DNA of 64,000 bases from Sporolactobacillus sp. CQH2019. Its GTDB lineage: Bacteria > Bacillota > Bacilli > Bacillales > Sporolactobacillaceae. Below are positions 35,334 to 44,504 of the stretch, in pieces (position 1 is the stretch's first letter; the number at the start of each line of letters is the position of its first letter). The stretch spans positions 80,861-144,860 of the forward strand of contig NZ_JARAJZ010000006.1 in the NCBI RefSeq assembly GCF_028765345.1, given 5' to 3'. Both the position numbers and the translations under genes were made by a program. Below the pieces are notes generated by a model that was not told the origin of the DNA, did not search any database, and saw nothing but the letters and a program-made list of their open reading frames with translations.

Positions 35334-37367
35334 ATGAACGTTAACCAAAAGATATTGGAGTCCATGTCGGTGACACTGGACGACGAATTGCCCGATATGC
35401 CTGCATTTGTCAAAGGAATACGCCGTGCGCCGGACAGAGGATATTCTTTAAATAAAAAACAAACGGAGATTGCGTTAAGAAATGCTTTAAGATATATTCC
35501 TGAAAAATATCATGAAAAATTACTGCCCGAGTTTTTGAATGAACTGAAAACGAGGGGGCGGATTTACGGTTACCGCTTCCGCCCGGAAGGAAGAATTTAC
35601 GGAAAACCGATTAATGAATATAAAGGCAAATGTGTCGAAGGTAAGGCCTTCCAGGTTATGATTGATAACAATCTGGACTTTGATGTCGCCCTTTATCCTT
35701 ATGAACTGGTGACTTATGGAGAGACAGGAAGTGTATGCCAGAACTGGATGCAGTATCGGCTGATTAAGAAGTACCTGGAAATACTTGAAGCGGACCAGAC
35801 GCTGGTCATTGAATCCGGTCATCCTCTCGGCGTGTTTAAAACAAAAAAAGATGCACCCCGTGTAATGATTACAAATGCGCTGATGGTCGGAATGTTCGAC
35901 AATATGGATGACTGGGAAGTTGCTGAGCAGATGGGTGTCGCCAATTACGGACAGATGACGGCAGGAGGGTGGATGTATATCGGTCCTCAGGGAATTGTGC
36001 ACGGGACTTATAATACTTTGCTGAACGCCGGAAGGTTGAAACTTGGCATTCCGAATGACAAGGATCTTGCAGGACATCTTTTTGTCAGCTCCGGTCTTGG
36101 CGGCATGAGCGGCGCACAGCCGAAAGCTGTTGAAATCGCCAATGGTGTCGGCATTATTGCGGAAGTCGACAAATCGCGGATTGAAACTCGCCTGAAACAG
36201 GGCTGGGTCGGTGCTTCATCGGACGACCTGGATCAAGTATTTAAAATCGCCCGGAAACACCTTGACAACAAAGAAACAATTTCAATTGCTTATGATGGCA
36301 ACGTCGTTGATCTGCTGGAATATATCGTAAAGCATGATATCAAGGTAGATCTGCTTTCAGACCAGACATCTTGTCACGCGGCTTATGACGGCGGCTATTG
36401 TCCTCAAGGAGTTACGTTTGCGGAAAGAACCAGGCTGCTTCATCAGGACCGTGATCGTTACCGAAAATTGGTTGATAAGAGTCTCGTTCATCACTATCAG
36501 TTAATCAAAGCATTAACTGATAAGGGAACCTATTTCTTTGATTACGGCAACTCATTCCTAAAGGCTGTGTATGATGCCGGAGTTAAAGAAATATCCAAAA
36601 ACGGAATTGATGAAAAGGATGGTTTTACACTGCCATCTTATGTCGAAGACATTATGGGCCCGCAATTATTTGATTACGGCTACGGCCCGTTCAGATGGGT
36701 CTGCCTCAGCGGAAAAGATTCAGATCTGCACAAGACAGATATCGCAGCAATGAGCTGCATTGATCCTGAAAGAAGATATCAGGATCGAGACAATTACAAC
36801 TGGATCCGGGATGCTGAGAAGAATCAACTTGTCGTTGGTACAAAAGCCAGAATTCTGTACCAGGATGCGGAAGGCCGTATCAATATCGCTCTGAAATTCA
36901 ACGAGATGGTCCGGAACAAAGAAATTGGGCCGGTTATGCTCGGCCGGGATCATCACGACGTCAGCGGGACGGATTCTCCTTTCCGGGAAACGGCGAACAT
37001 CAGAGACGGCAGTAATGTGATGGCAGATATGGCCGTTCAGTGTTATGCAGGAAACGCTGCACGGGGAATGAGCCTTGTGACCCTGCATAATGGAGGCGGT
37101 GTAGGCATCGGGAAAGCCATCAATGGTGGGTTCGGGCTCGTCCTTGACGGAAGCGAACGAGTGGATGAAATTATTAGAAAAGGGATACTTTGGGATGTTA
37201 TCGGCGGTGTCGCCAGAAGAAGCTGGGCTAGAAATGGACACTCTATTGAGACGGCGCTGGTGTTTAATCAAAAGTATGAAGGAGAAAATCAGCTGACTAT
37301 TCCTTATCTTGTTAATGATCGTCTGTTTGCCGGTGGGAGTTTTTCAAAGAGTGATGTCAATGACTAA
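35334..37367 (+). CDS. hutU: urocanate hydratase, long form
   Basis: NAD-dependent hydratase turning urocanate into 4-imidazolone-5-propionate. 677 residues from ATG 35334, which has GGGAGG seven bases upstream; this is the long form (animal UROC1 and some anaerobes), not the roughly 550-residue B. subtilis type. Conserved blocks: YGQMTAGGWMYIGPQGIVHG, SGLGGMSGAQP, SDQTSCHAAYDGGY, GRDHHDVSGTDSPFRETANI and LHNGGGVGIGKAINGGFGL. Its end overlaps the start of hutI. A urocanate analogue (S- or N-methylated, or thiourocanate) as the true substrate cannot be excluded from sequence. Confidence 0.93.
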   Translation: MNVNQKILESMSVTLDDELPDMPAFVKGIRRAPDRGYSLNKKQTEIALRNALRYIPEKYHEKLLPEFLNELKTRGRIYGYRFRPEGRIYGKPINEYKGKCVEGKAFQVMIDNNLDFDVALYPYELVTYGETGSVCQNWMQYRLIKKYLEILEADQTLVIESGHPLGVFKTKKDAPRVMITNALMVGMFDNMDDWEVAEQMGVANYGQMTAGGWMYIGPQGIVHGTYNTLLNAGRLKLGIPNDKDLAGHLFVSSGLGGMSGAQPKAVEIANGVGIIAEVDKSRIETRLKQGWVGASSDDLDQVFKIARKHLDNKETISIAYDGNVVDLLEYIVKHDIKVDLLSDQTSCHAAYDGGYCPQGVTFAERTRLLHQDRDRYRKLVDKSLVHHYQLIKALTDKGTYFFDYGNSFLKAVYDAGVKEISKNGIDEKDGFTLPSYVEDIMGPQLFDYGYGPFRWVCLSGKDSDLHKTDIAAMSCIDPERRYQDRDNYNWIRDAEKNQLVVGTKARILYQDAEGRINIALKFNEMVRNKEIGPVMLGRDHHDVSGTDSPFRETANIRDGSNVMADMAVQCYAGNAARGMSLVTLHNGGGVGIGKAINGGFGLVLDGSERVDEIIRKGILWDVIGGVARRSWARNGHSIETALVFNQKYEGENQLTIPYLVNDRLFAGGSFSKSDVND

Positions 37368-38604
37368 ACTGATGATTCTGCATGCCGCTGAACTGGCGAC
37401 ACCCGAAGGTAAGACGGCTGTTTATGGAGAAAAAATGAATCATTTGAAAGTGATTCACGATGGAGCAGTCGTCATTGAAGAGGGGCTAATTAAGGCCGTT
37501 GGTACAACTGGAGAGATTCTCAAAAATTATCATAAACCCCAGCATAAGGTCATTGATGCAGCCGGAAGAAGCCTGGTCCCGGGCTTTGTCGATTCACATA
37601 CTCATTTTATATTTGGTGGATACCGTCCTGAAGAATTCTTCATGAGACTGAGTGGAAAGAGTTACATGGAAATTATGAAGGCAAAGGGCGGAATTGAAAA
37701 TACAGTGAAAGCAACAAGAAAGAGTTCATTTGACGAATTGTTTCAGTCGGGAATCCAGCGGTTAAATTCCATGCTGTCATTCGGTGTGACGACAGTTGAA
37801 GGAAAAAGCGGCTACGGACTGGATCTGGAAACAGAAATCAGACAACTTAAAGTTATGAAAAAATTAAATGAGAAACATTCCGTAGACGTCGTGCCGACAT
37901 TTCTCGGAGCTCATGCGGTTCCACCAGAGTTTAAAGGGCATAGCAGCGAGTATATTGACTTCATTATTTCAGAGGTTCTTCCACAGGTTTCTGATCAAAA
38001 TCTTGCCGAGTTCTGTGATACATTTTGTGAAAAAGGTGTGATTTCAATTGATCATTCCAGACGTTTGCTGTCGGCAGCCAGGAATATGGGGCTTGATTTG
38101 AAAATCCATGCTGATGAGATCGAACAACTTGGGGGTGCAGAACTGGCAGCAGAACTTGGAGCCGCATCGGCTGATCATTTGCTTGAAGCATCGGATGAAG
38201 GAATTGTCCGGCTTGCGGAAAAACACATTGTAGCCACACTTCTGCCCGCAACTGCATTTTGTCTGAACAAACGTTATGCGTCTGCGAGAAGAATGATTGA
38301 CCATGGCTGCGCGGTTGCTTTAGCCAGTGATTTCAATCCCGGCAGCTGTTTTACAGATTCCATACCGCTCATATTTTCCCTGGCTTGCATTTATATGAAA
38401 ATGAGCGGTGAAGAAGCACTGACCGCTTTCACCCTGAACGGCGCAGCTGCGCTGAACAGAGCGGATAAAATCGGGAGTATTGAAGAGGGCAAGTCTGCAG
38501 ATCTTCTGATTTTGAAGTATCCAAGCTATAAATATCTCGTTTACAATACAGCGGTCAACATCGTTGATCAGGTTATAAAAAGAGGCAAGCTGATCACCCC
38601 TTGA
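37354..38604 (+). CDS. hutI: imidazolonepropionase
   Basis: Metal-dependent hydrolase of the amidohydrolase superfamily opening 4-imidazolone-5-propionate to N-formimino-L-glutamate. About 416 residues from ATG 37354, overlapping the end of hutU by 14 bases; nearby GTG 37351 and ATG 37360 are alternatives after GGGAG. Metal and substrate motifs: DSHTHFIFGG, TTVEGKSGYGLD, FLGAHAVPPEF, IHADEIEQLGG and ASDFNPGS, all standard for HutI. Confidence 0.95.
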   Translation: MSMTKLMILHAAELATPEGKTAVYGEKMNHLKVIHDGAVVIEEGLIKAVGTTGEILKNYHKPQHKVIDAAGRSLVPGFVDSHTHFIFGGYRPEEFFMRLSGKSYMEIMKAKGGIENTVKATRKSSFDELFQSGIQRLNSMLSFGVTTVEGKSGYGLDLETEIRQLKVMKKLNEKHSVDVVPTFLGAHAVPPEFKGHSSEYIDFIISEVLPQVSDQNLAEFCDTFCEKGVISIDHSRRLLSAARNMGLDLKIHADEIEQLGGAELAAELGAASADHLLEASDEGIVRLAEKHIVATLLPATAFCLNKRYASARRMIDHGCAVALASDFNPGSCFTDSIPLIFSLACIYMKMSGEEALTAFTLNGAAALNRADKIGSIEEGKSADLLILKYPSYKYLVYNTAVNIVDQVIKRGKLITP

Positions 38605-38637
38605 TTCAGCAAAAAGCTATAACGCGGAGGTTTGCTC

Positions 38638-39465
38638 ATGTCCGTTAATGAAAAATCGGAGAAAAAAGTTAGTTTGGCGAGCAAGATTTCAATGTCATTT
38701 ACACCCAAAATCGAGATCAGGCGAAAAACATACCTGCTGCTGGGTATCTTCGGGTTTGTCCTTGTCCTATTAGTTTGGAGTATCCTGACTTACGGAGGTT
38801 TTGTCGACAGTATTTTTGTACCGACGCCTACTGCAACCGTTCAGGCGGGAATTAATTTGTTTACTCAGCTTGGTTTTGCCGATGATATGGGGATTACCAT
38901 TTTTCGGGTGATGGTCGGTTTTTTCCTTTCGGCGATCATTGCCGTACCACTTGGTGTCATGCTGGGAGCCTATAAGCCCATCGAAGGTTTTCTAGAACCG
39001 CTGATGTCATTTGTCCGCTACTTGCCGGCCTCAGCGTTTATCCCGCTGTTTATTCTATGGATCGGCGTAAGTGAAACTCAGAAGATAGCAATCATTTTCA
39101 TGGGCAGTTTTCCCCAACTCATCCTCATGGTGGCTGCTGCCACAAAAAGTGTCCAGAATGATTTAATTGATGTTTCCTATACGCTTGGAACTTCCAGAGG
39201 AGCAGTATTGTGGCACGTCATTCTTCCGGCAAGTATGCCGTCTATTATGAGCTCTTTAAGAATGGTACTCGGCTGGGCATGGACCTACATCATTGTTGCC
39301 GAACTGGTAGGCGCTTCTTCCGGTATTGGTTATATGATTATTCAGTCCCAGCGAATGCTGAATACATCGCAGATCTTTGTCGGTATTTTAGCCATTGGAA
39401 TTATCGGTCTGATTTTTGACTATCTTTTCAAATGGTTATCAAAGTTATTATTCCCATGGAGTTGA
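38638..39465 (+). CDS. SsuC/TauC-type ABC transporter permease
   Basis: 275 residues from ATG 38638 (GCGGAGG seven bases upstream), with about six membrane segments. The cytoplasmic loop YTLGTSRGAVLWHVILPASMPSI contains the EAA-type motif that docks the ATPase. It pairs with the binding lipoprotein upstream and the ATPase that follows 14 bases later. Confidence 0.92.
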   Translation: MSVNEKSEKKVSLASKISMSFTPKIEIRRKTYLLLGIFGFVLVLLVWSILTYGGFVDSIFVPTPTATVQAGINLFTQLGFADDMGITIFRVMVGFFLSAIIAVPLGVMLGAYKPIEGFLEPLMSFVRYLPASAFIPLFILWIGVSETQKIAIIFMGSFPQLILMVAAATKSVQNDLIDVSYTLGTSRGAVLWHVILPASMPSIMSSLRMVLGWAWTYIIVAELVGASSGIGYMIIQSQRMLNTSQIFVGILAIGIIGLIFDYLFKWLSKLLFPWS

Positions 39466-39479
39466 GTGAGGTGAAAAAG

Positions 39480-40292
39480 ATGAGTGTAGAAAACGATAAA
39501 GATAACTTAGTCATATCTGGCATTACAAAGGTGTTCGGGAGTGGAGAAAAGTCGGTGAAGGCTCTTGATATAATCGATTTAGCAGTAAAGGATAAAGAAT
39601 TTGTCTCTATTTTAGGAGCTTCCGGTTGCGGGAAATCCACTTTATTACGTATTGTTGGCGGGTTGGAGAAACCAACAACCGGTTCTGTAACGCTGGGTGG
39701 AAAAACAGTCACGGGTCCCGGCCCTGACAGAGGAATGGTTTTTCAGTCCTATACCCTTTTTCCATGGCTCAGTGTAAAAAAAAATATTGAGTTCGGCCTA
39801 AAACAAAAGGGGATGGCGGCGTCCGAACGATCCAGGATCGCAAATGAATACATTGAAATTGTCGGACTAAAGGGTTTTGAAAATGTCTTTCCTAAAGCAC
39901 TATCAGGCGGGATGAAGCAAAGGGTGGCAATTGCCCGAGCTCTTGCCAACGATCCCGAAGTGATTCTGCTGGATGAACCATTCGGAGCATTAGATATGCA
40001 GACAAGGAGCCTGATGCAGGAACTCCTGCTAAAAGTTTGGCAGCAGTCTCAAAAAACCGTCCTCTTAGTAACCCATGATATTGATGAAGCCATATTCATG
40101 GCAGACAGGGTCGTTGTTATGAAATCAAGGCCCGGAAAAATTAAAGAAATTATTGATGTCGATCTGCCAAGGCCTCGAGACTATCATATACGTACATCTC
40201 CGCTTTTTCTGAAGTATAAATCACGTGCGGTTGATTTAATCAGAAATGAGAGTGTGAAGGAACTGGATATGGACAAATTGACTGCATTGTAG
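39480..40292 (+). CDS. SsuB/TauB-type ABC transporter ATP-binding protein
   Basis: 270 residues from ATG 39480 (GAGGTG upstream; an in-frame GTG at 39471 is possible). Walker A GASGCGKST, Q-loop in MVFQSYTLFPWLS, signature LSGGMKQR, Walker B VILLDEPFGALD and switch His in LLVTHDIDEA are complete. Last gene of the urocanate operon; it powers the SsuA-type importer. Confidence 0.94.
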   Translation: MSVENDKDNLVISGITKVFGSGEKSVKALDIIDLAVKDKEFVSILGASGCGKSTLLRIVGGLEKPTTGSVTLGGKTVTGPGPDRGMVFQSYTLFPWLSVKKNIEFGLKQKGMAASERSRIANEYIEIVGLKGFENVFPKALSGGMKQRVAIARALANDPEVILLDEPFGALDMQTRSLMQELLLKVWQQSQKTVLLVTHDIDEAIFMADRVVVMKSRPGKIKEIIDVDLPRPRDYHIRTSPLFLKYKSRAVDLIRNESVKELDMDKLTAL

Positions 40293-41080
40293 AAATAACT
40301 AAATTAGGCTCATCATTAATGTTCTGACTGAGGAACCAACCTTTTTAATACCGCAAATCAAATTATAGAAAAGATGGTGTTGAAGCAAATCAGGCAGAAA
40401 ATAGGAAAGGATAAAGAACTTGCAAATCAGATCATTCGAGGCTGCCGGGTTAATCGTAATGAGATTCCCTGAAAACGGAGAGTTTCTAAATAATTTATGA
40501 GAAACACAGACTTCAACCTCGACTCGGCCGAATGGTGATGACTTATATGGGAATCAAGTACGGGCAGCGGCTCATGACACAGAACCTTTATACGACGAAA
40601 TTGAAAAAACAGAAAAGGAAACACATAAATTAAGGGCATCTTACGTCTCAATCATCGACGGCGTAAAATGCTCTTTTGTAATCTGAAACAATATCAGAAA
40701 ATGTGGACAAAATCAATTGCTTTTCAGACAACAATGCCTCATTTTATCCTTGGATTCAGCCTCTCGCAATAACATGCCATTATGGAGGGGTGAAAGGCAG
40801 ACACTACTGGAAGGAACAGAAAGCACTTTACGCACAGCTTATCCTAGCTTAAAGGACTATTTTCAGGTTCGAAGTGCTCTGGACTCTGTTAAGATAGTCG
40901 AGGCCTCCCAAGATCAGAAGATTTGGCACAAAGCAGCTGCGCGTCTTTCTAGACTGTTCCACAAGGGGTCAGTTTGTTTGACCCAGTTTATACAGAAATA
41001 GATAGCGCAAAAATCAGAGAGAGGAGATAAGGCATCTAGTCTTCGGATTTTTTACCTTCCCTCTGATCATGCTGCGGCGA
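40293..41080. other. intergenic stretch of about 790 bases
   Basis: No gene that I can support. A 94-codon frame beginning at a TTG (40717-41001) and shorter frames near 40370-40470 have no ribosome site and no relative that I recognise; they may be remnants. Near 41014-41070 an imperfect hairpin (ATCAGAG ... CTCTGAT) could end transcripts from either side. No clear terminator follows the urocanate operon. Confidence 0.35.
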
Positions 41081-42094
41081 TTAATTGGTAAAGTAATTTT
41101 TGATCACATTTTTTAACTGCCCCGGATCGAGCACGACCTGACTGTTGTTCGCCTGCAGCACATCATCGTACATCGTTACGCTCGTGCCTTTGACCTGGCG
41201 GTATTTGATCTGCTGCTCCGGATGGAAGTCGCCTTTGACGCCTAATCCGATGCTGACCATATCGTCGGTTGTCATATTGCTGGCAACAAGAAATTTGGAT
41301 ACTGAGCCGGACAGGGCGGGAAGTTTTGTGACATTGGACGGACTCATGACTTTGCGGGCAATGCCGATCAGTGCGGCCTGCTGCAGCTGCTGGCGTCCAT
41401 AGTCTGTTCCGGGTACCGAGTAGCGCTCATGGGTGATTTCCGTGACCATTTTTCCGCTTAAAAAATGGGTCCCCGCCGTGAACGTCTTGCCTTTGTCTTC
41501 CGGATACCATGGGTGTGTCAGAGTCACTTTGAAAGGCAGCGTCATATTGATTCCGCCAATCGCGTCGACCATGTATTGCAAGCCCCAATAGTTTGTTTCC
41601 GCGTAATAATTGATCGGGACTCCGGTCAGATTGGAGATCGATGTTACGGCGTCGACTATTCCCTGTTTTACTCCGTGGTTAACTTGAGATATGTATTGGA
41701 CACTGGTGAGTTTCGTGTACCCGTACCCCTGCATCTGCACCCGCGTATCCCGCGGGATGCTCAGCATATTATAGGTATGATTCGTCAGATCGGCATGAAT
41801 CAGTACCATCGAATCGGTATGGCTCAGCGTGTCGCCTTTCCGCGCATCCGACCCGATCAGAAGAACATTGAAAGTGCCGGATTTCTGTTTGTACTTGCTG
41901 GTTGTCTTCCCGATCGGCTTCAAATGACTAAAATGATTGGTCGGCTTGAGCTGATTGTATTTATAGAAACCAAAACCGATACCGGCGGCTAACAAGAGAG
42001 CCAGTGCCAACAAACTATAGCGCAATATGCGTCGCCGTTTCTTTGATTTTCTGCCGCCAGATCTTGAATTTTCAGAAATCGATTTCTGAGACAT
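41081..42094 (-). CDS. LytR-CpsA-Psr (LCP) family protein
   Basis: 337-residue membrane-anchored enzyme of the LCP family that transfers teichoic acid or other glycopolymers from their lipid carrier to peptidoglycan. A basic N-terminus (SKKRRRILR) leads into one membrane segment (about 25-45); the LCP domain follows (VLLIGSDARKGDTLSHTDSMVLIH, MLSIPRDTRVQMQGYG, ITHERYSVPGTDYGRQQLQQ), with the expected Asp and Arg residues. It stands alone on the reverse strand. AAGGGATGGGAAG is the ribosome region. Confidence 0.9.
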   Translation of the reverse strand: MSQKSISENSRSGGRKSKKRRRILRYSLLALALLLAAGIGFGFYKYNQLKPTNHFSHLKPIGKTTSKYKQKSGTFNVLLIGSDARKGDTLSHTDSMVLIHADLTNHTYNMLSIPRDTRVQMQGYGYTKLTSVQYISQVNHGVKQGIVDAVTSISNLTGVPINYYAETNYWGLQYMVDAIGGINMTLPFKVTLTHPWYPEDKGKTFTAGTHFLSGKMVTEITHERYSVPGTDYGRQQLQQAALIGIARKVMSPSNVTKLPALSGSVSKFLVASNMTTDDMVSIGLGVKGDFHPEQQIKYRQVKGTSVTMYDDVLQANNSQVVLDPGQLKNVIKNYFTN

Positions 42095-42431
42095 CTTCTT
42101 CCCATCCCTTCATTTTTCACAACGAATCATTTTAAACACTTCTGATCCGGTAAACATGCGCGAATCCGCATCATTTATAAAACCGGATCCTCCAGAATTA
42201 CCATTATATACCTTCCGGCAATTTCGAAATACTAAAGCTATTATACCTATCCCTTGGTACACGAAACAATCTAGTAAGAGAAAATTGTTAAATTAAAATG
42301 TGCTAACGTTTAGAAGTGCTGTGCGGGCTGCTTGACGGCTGCTCCATGCTCTGCCTGGGTCTGTTGCCGGCAGGGAAAATATTTTAAGCTTAGCAGACTT
42401 CTTTCAATATCCTCTCAACTTTCGGCGCTGA

Positions 42432-42850
42432 TTATGATGCTCCGAGAAAGCTACTGATGTCTTGATTTTTATATTTTTTGACAATTATGGGCAGCAGTCT
42501 GCCATCGGTAATCATAGCTGCGGCTTGGCGGACTTGGACAAACTCTGAGCAGGAAAACCGGTTTAAATGCGTTGCGGCCATTTGTGCTGTATTCTCAGGC
42601 GTCGGCAATGGGACGGCTTTCTGACAATCCGGTGATTCGCGGATTCTTTTCGCCGGCACGCCGGATTCTTCCAGTCATCGATCATTTGCGCCGCTTGAGA
42701 GATCTGTCCCGGTTTTTCGGATAGTGAGTCAGCCGTTTCCGAAAATGTGTTTTTGTGGAGGCCTAAAAGCGACAGTGAAGAGTAAATGGATGGGAGGACG
42801 ATGAAAGACTATGAATAATGGTTTTCATTGATCGCCAGAATAGTTCCCTT
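42432..42850 (-). pseudogene. probable decayed gene of unknown kind
   Basis: On the reverse strand a protein-like stretch (IYSSLSLLGLHKNTFSETA ... QISQAAQMIDDWKNPA) is followed, after a frame change near 42660, by another (QVRQAAAMITDGRLLPIIVK ... SSFLGAS) ending at 42432. The repeated QAA-MI-D pattern and coding-like composition suggest one gene broken by a frameshift. I cannot name the family. The rest of 42095-42927 holds no other gene. Confidence 0.3.
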
Positions 42851-42927
42851 CATCTGAGAGGGTGAGGATCTGTTTAATGCTTATTGGGATTGTTCGGATT
42901 TCACATAAGGGGGGGTGAGCAACAAGG

Positions 42928-42955
42928 TGTCCATTGCATGGGGACATAATGGACA
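42928..42955. promoter_or_regulatory. inverted repeat before the PRD regulator
   Basis: TGTCCATT and AATGGACA are perfect inverted eight-base arms 12 bases apart, 59 bases before the GTG start of the regulator. It may be an operator. The spacing is unlike a RAT antiterminator site. Confidence 0.35.
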
Positions 42956-43013
42956 TAGAGTAATGGGTGCGCTTCCAAAACTCATTATACAATAAACATG
43001 CGAGGTGATAGAC

Positions 43014-44504
43014 GTGCAATTAGGTAAAAGAGAACAAGCATTAACCGATATTCTTTTACAGAAAAATGATTACGTAATGGCTAGTGAAATTGCGAATCTT
43101 GCAGGCGTATCATCCAAAACCGTATATCGGACAATTAAAAGTATTAATGATTGTTCCAGCAGTGGTGAAATTATCGAGTCATCAAGGGGCCATGGCTTCA
43201 AAATTAATTACGATAATTACATGAAAGAGAGGAGTAATAAGAACAGCGATATTTTAGACTATACACCCATTGAACGAAGAAACAGTGTCATTTTGAATTT
43301 ACTGTTTAGAGCACCCTTTCCGGTAAGGATTGGGACAGTTTATCAGAAGTTCTATGTTAGTGACTCTTCGATTGACAATGATCTGTCCGTTATTTCAAAG
43401 ATATTAGAAGGCTATAATGTTGATTTATCACGTAAGGGTAAGTCTATTTCTATTACAGGCAGTGAAATTGATATTCGAAAAGCAATCAACGCAACCATTT
43501 TGAAAATGAATTTATTTGAAGCCGATAATTTGGGTGACTTTACATCCGACCTGCATAAATTAAATTCTTATGATAAAGAGTTTATTATTTCTCAACTTGA
43601 AAAAATAGAACGTGCTCTGGATTTAACCATTCCTTATCCATATAATATAAATATTTTTTCACACTTATATATATTAATCACCCGATTTCGTGAAGGAAAG
43701 GTATTGGAAAGCAATCCGGAAGCCTTTGGAAATGAGCAAAGAAAGTTAATAAGAACGAATAAACAATTATACGTTGTTGCCAAAAATGTCATTTCTAACA
43801 TCAGCGGTTATTTAAATTCAAAGTTGCCGGCTGTCGAATCCATTTATTTATTGCAATATCTTGTTTCTACCCGGTTTGACCGAGACGGGATTCACAGTAG
43901 CGAAACACCGGATCGTGTTGACAAAGTCACAAGATATTATGTGAAGGCTATTAATGGACTGGAACATTTAAACATTAGTTATGATTCCGTTAAAAATGAC
44001 TTGGCCAATCATATTAAGCCCATGTTGAACCGAATCGATAATCATATTTATATCAAGAATAATCTATTAAATGAGATTAAGCTTGAGTACGGAAATCTGT
44101 TCCGGGACATCGTCAGGATTTCAAGCCAGGCAGAAAAAGTTTTCAATATTGAAAAGATAAGCAAGGATGAAAGCGGATTCATTGTACTGTATTTTGCAAA
44201 ATATATTGAACAGGGCAATACGCAGCAGAAAGTGTTGATTATGTGTACGAGCGGTGTAGGGACTTCAGAATTATTGAAGGTTAAGGTTAAAAAGTATTTT
44301 CGGGAACTGGATATCGTAGATGTTATATCGACGGCCAAATATAGAAAAAACATCGATAAATATAAAAATATTGATCTGATCCTCACCACTGTTGATGTAC
44401 AGACACCTAAGGGCATACCTAAATTATTGGTAAGCGCCATGTTTACAAATAAGGATAAGGAACGTCTAAAAAATTTATTGCGGGACAACAGACATGAAAA
44501 ATAA
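43014..44504 (+). CDS. PRD-domain PTS-dependent transcriptional regulator (LicR/MtlR-like)
   Basis: 496 residues from GTG 43014 (GAGGTG five bases upstream). Domains in order: an N-terminal HTH (YVMASEIANLAGVSSKTVYRTI, about 20-45), a second wing/HTH region, two PRDs (about 190-290 and 300-400) and a C-terminal PTS IIB-like domain with its Cys in LIMCTSGVGTSE. PRDs are phosphorylated by HPr and IIB, making the regulator respond to sugar flux. Relatives such as LicR and MtlR carry a C-terminal IIA domain, which is missing here; a separate IIA gene begins 11 bases before this stop. Probable activator of the galactitol-type PTS operon downstream. Confidence 0.88.
   Translation: MQLGKREQALTDILLQKNDYVMASEIANLAGVSSKTVYRTIKSINDCSSSGEIIESSRGHGFKINYDNYMKERSNKNSDILDYTPIERRNSVILNLLFRAPFPVRIGTVYQKFYVSDSSIDNDLSVISKILEGYNVDLSRKGKSISITGSEIDIRKAINATILKMNLFEADNLGDFTSDLHKLNSYDKEFIISQLEKIERALDLTIPYPYNINIFSHLYILITRFREGKVLESNPEAFGNEQRKLIRTNKQLYVVAKNVISNISGYLNSKLPAVESIYLLQYLVSTRFDRDGIHSSETPDRVDKVTRYYVKAINGLEHLNISYDSVKNDLANHIKPMLNRIDNHIYIKNNLLNEIKLEYGNLFRDIVRISSQAEKVFNIEKISKDESGFIVLYFAKYIEQGNTQQKVLIMCTSGVGTSELLKVKVKKYFRELDIVDVISTAKYRKNIDKYKNIDLILTTVDVQTPKGIPKLLVSAMFTNKDKERLKNLLRDNRHEK

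Noticed and set aside
35520-36077. 185-codon open frame on the reverse strand
   Set aside because: It lies inside hutU, whose conserved motifs fix the coding strand; the reverse frame has no recognisable domain.
36720-37271. 183-codon open frame on the reverse strand inside hutU
   Set aside because: Same reason: antiparallel shadow of a strongly conserved gene.
16384-40703. Shared 15-mer CAATATCAGAAAATG at 16384 and 40689
   Set aside because: The match does not extend on either side, so a dispersed repeat cannot be supported.
40717-41001. 94-codon frame starting at TTG
   Set aside because: No ribosome site, odd composition and no recognised family; mentioned only as a possible remnant.
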